Shown here in pieces: positions 6,918 through 7,738 of a stretch of DNA of 7,738 nt. Source of the DNA: Rhodospirillaceae bacterium (GTDB lineage: Bacteria > Pseudomonadota > Alphaproteobacteria > Rickettsiales > UBA3002); the NCBI GenBank assembly GCA_947458525.1, contig CANHAG010000042.1, positions 1 through 7,738 on the forward strand, written 5' to 3'. The notes under the pieces are model-generated. The model ran no database searches. It was given only the letters and a program-made list of their open reading frames with translations, and was not told the origin of the DNA. The translations under genes were made by a program, and so were the position numbers. Positions within the stretch are counted from its first letter, which is position 1. Every line of letters begins with the position of its first letter.

Positions 6918-7733
6918 TTAGGTTTCCCGTGCATTGGTCAAGGTGATGGGGGAGGCGTCAGGCGCCACCGGAGTGATATAGATCCGGTCTTCAATCCGCA
7001 TATCTACCGAGCGGATGGATCTGGCAAGCAGCGCCTCGCGCTTGCTTAACTGGGCAAAACGGCGCCATGCGGTAATCGCTCCTTCGGCGGGCAGCAGCAC
7101 TGTCATCTCATTTTTCAGTTTCATGTTCCAGCGTCTTTGGCCCACGCGAATAGCGGCCTGAATCTCCGGTTCCAGTTCTGGCGCGGCAGCCAGAAGGGCA
7201 AGAAGCTCTTTGAGATGTTTCGGTGCATCTTCTCCCACCATCAGTGGCAGAGGGGCATGGGTTTCGTATTTTTTGCGGTCAAGCACTGCGCCATGTTTAT
7301 CAAGTAACGTGAGCTTCCCATGCGCCTGCCACAGGATTGCCGGTGTGCGCTCGACGATGACAATCGCAATTCGATTGGGTAGATGCCGCGTGACCCGCGC
7401 CTGCTCCACTTCGGGAATCTGCTCGAGTGCGGCCTGCATTCCTGTCAGTGATACTTGCAGAATCGGCGCGTTACGCGCAATGCCAAGGGTTTTTTCCAGC
7501 GCGTTCTTATCTGCTACTTTGCGCCCCTCGAGCGTTACTTCCTCCACACGGAACCCGGCTTCTGCCGTAAGTGCGAAGAAGCCCTTGCGCCAGACTGTCA
7601 GATGCTCCACCGGGCGCGTGCCCATCACGCCATAGGTTGCAAGCAAGGCGTAAAGCGCGAGTGACGCAATGGCCAGAAGCCCCAGCCGCCTGATGATCAC
7701 GCGGCGACGGTCGCGCGCTTTGCGGCGCAGCAT
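6918..7733 (-). CDS. ftsQ: Cell division protein FtsQ (start near the window edge)
   Basis: FtsQ is the bitopic divisome protein that links early cytoplasmic and late periplasmic division proteins through FtsB/FtsL. The 271 residues show an Arg/Lys-rich cytoplasmic N-terminus (1-16) and one transmembrane helix (about 17-37, GLLAIASLALYALLATYGV). A POTRA domain follows at about 61-131 (FRVEEVTLEGRK through LPNRIAIVIVERTP). The periplasmic beta domain runs to about 255 and contains the family-typical VDMRIEDRIYI (243-253). Length and topology match alphaproteobacterial FtsQ. The frame is still open for the five bases between 7733 and the window end, so the true start could lie further upstream. 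The ATG at 7733 already gives a sensible FtsQ N-terminus. The stop is one base before the ftsA start, so the two genes form an operon; ddlB or another mur gene would be expected upstream, outside the window. Confidence 0.92.
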   Translation of the reverse strand: MLRRKARDRRRVIIRRLGLLAIASLALYALLATYGVMGTRPVEHLTVWRKGFFALTAEAGFRVEEVTLEGRKVADKNALEKTLGIARNAPILQVSLTGMQAALEQIPEVEQARVTRHLPNRIAIVIVERTPAILWQAHGKLTLLDKHGAVLDRKKYETHAPLPLMVGEDAPKHLKELLALLAAAPELEPEIQAAIRVGQRRWNMKLKNEMTVLLPAEGAITAWRRFAQLSKREALLARSIRSVDMRIEDRIYITPVAPDASPITLTNARET

Positions 7734-7738
7734 CTCGG

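Noticed and set aside
1..7738. CRISPR array, tRNA, rRNA, insertion sequence, prophage or defence system
   Set aside because: No regularly spaced direct repeats, cloverleaf-like sequence, transposase or nuclease/toxin motifs were seen. All long convincing frames are housekeeping genes.

Overview
This window is a chromosomal housekeeping segment, most likely from an alphaproteobacterium, possibly a deep-branching or Rickettsiales/Holosporales-like lineage or an uncultured relative. The evidence is the gene set: a cell-wall and division pair (ftsQ-ftsA) joined in tandem, a long-form alphaproteobacterial-style RNase J, an MEP-pathway dxs with no linked xseB or ispA in view, a lone nadA, and a small YkuD-type L,D-transpeptidase. 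Base composition is moderately GC-rich and even across the window. I see no sign of a recent island, phage or insertion sequence. The taxonomic call is inference from gene content and order, not from a marker gene.

Layout: (1) Positions 2-91 hold the 3' tail of a plus-strand gene cut by the window edge, perhaps an OmpA/MotB-like C-terminus. (2) After an 83-bp gap with a perfect 7-bp inverted repeat comes rnj (plus), the metallo-beta-lactamase/beta-CASP ribonuclease. (3) rnj converges on nadA (minus) across about 108 bp containing two weak hairpins followed by T runs. (4) Upstream of nadA is a 190-bp gap that carries a self-complementary palindromic element (2943-3020), then a COG3786-type L,D-transpeptidase gene on the minus strand. 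(5) That gene diverges from dxs (plus), which has a clear Shine-Dalgarno and a candidate promoter. (6) dxs converges on ftsA. ftsA is preceded by ftsQ, whose stop codon lies one base before the chosen ftsA start. ftsQ reaches almost to the window's right end.

Functionally the window mixes RNA decay (rnj), NAD de novo synthesis (nadA), isoprenoid precursor supply (dxs, which feeds the bactoprenol needed for peptidoglycan), peptidoglycan modification (L,D-transpeptidase) and divisome assembly (ftsQ, ftsA). Apart from ftsQ-ftsA, I see no operon linking them; the orientations make four or five separate transcription units.

I found no convincing new biological system. The items most worth a second look are the three-hairpin palindromic repeat between the L,D-transpeptidase gene and nadA, the absence of ftsZ directly after ftsA, the inverted repeat ahead of rnj, and the lack of any export signal on the L,D-transpeptidase.
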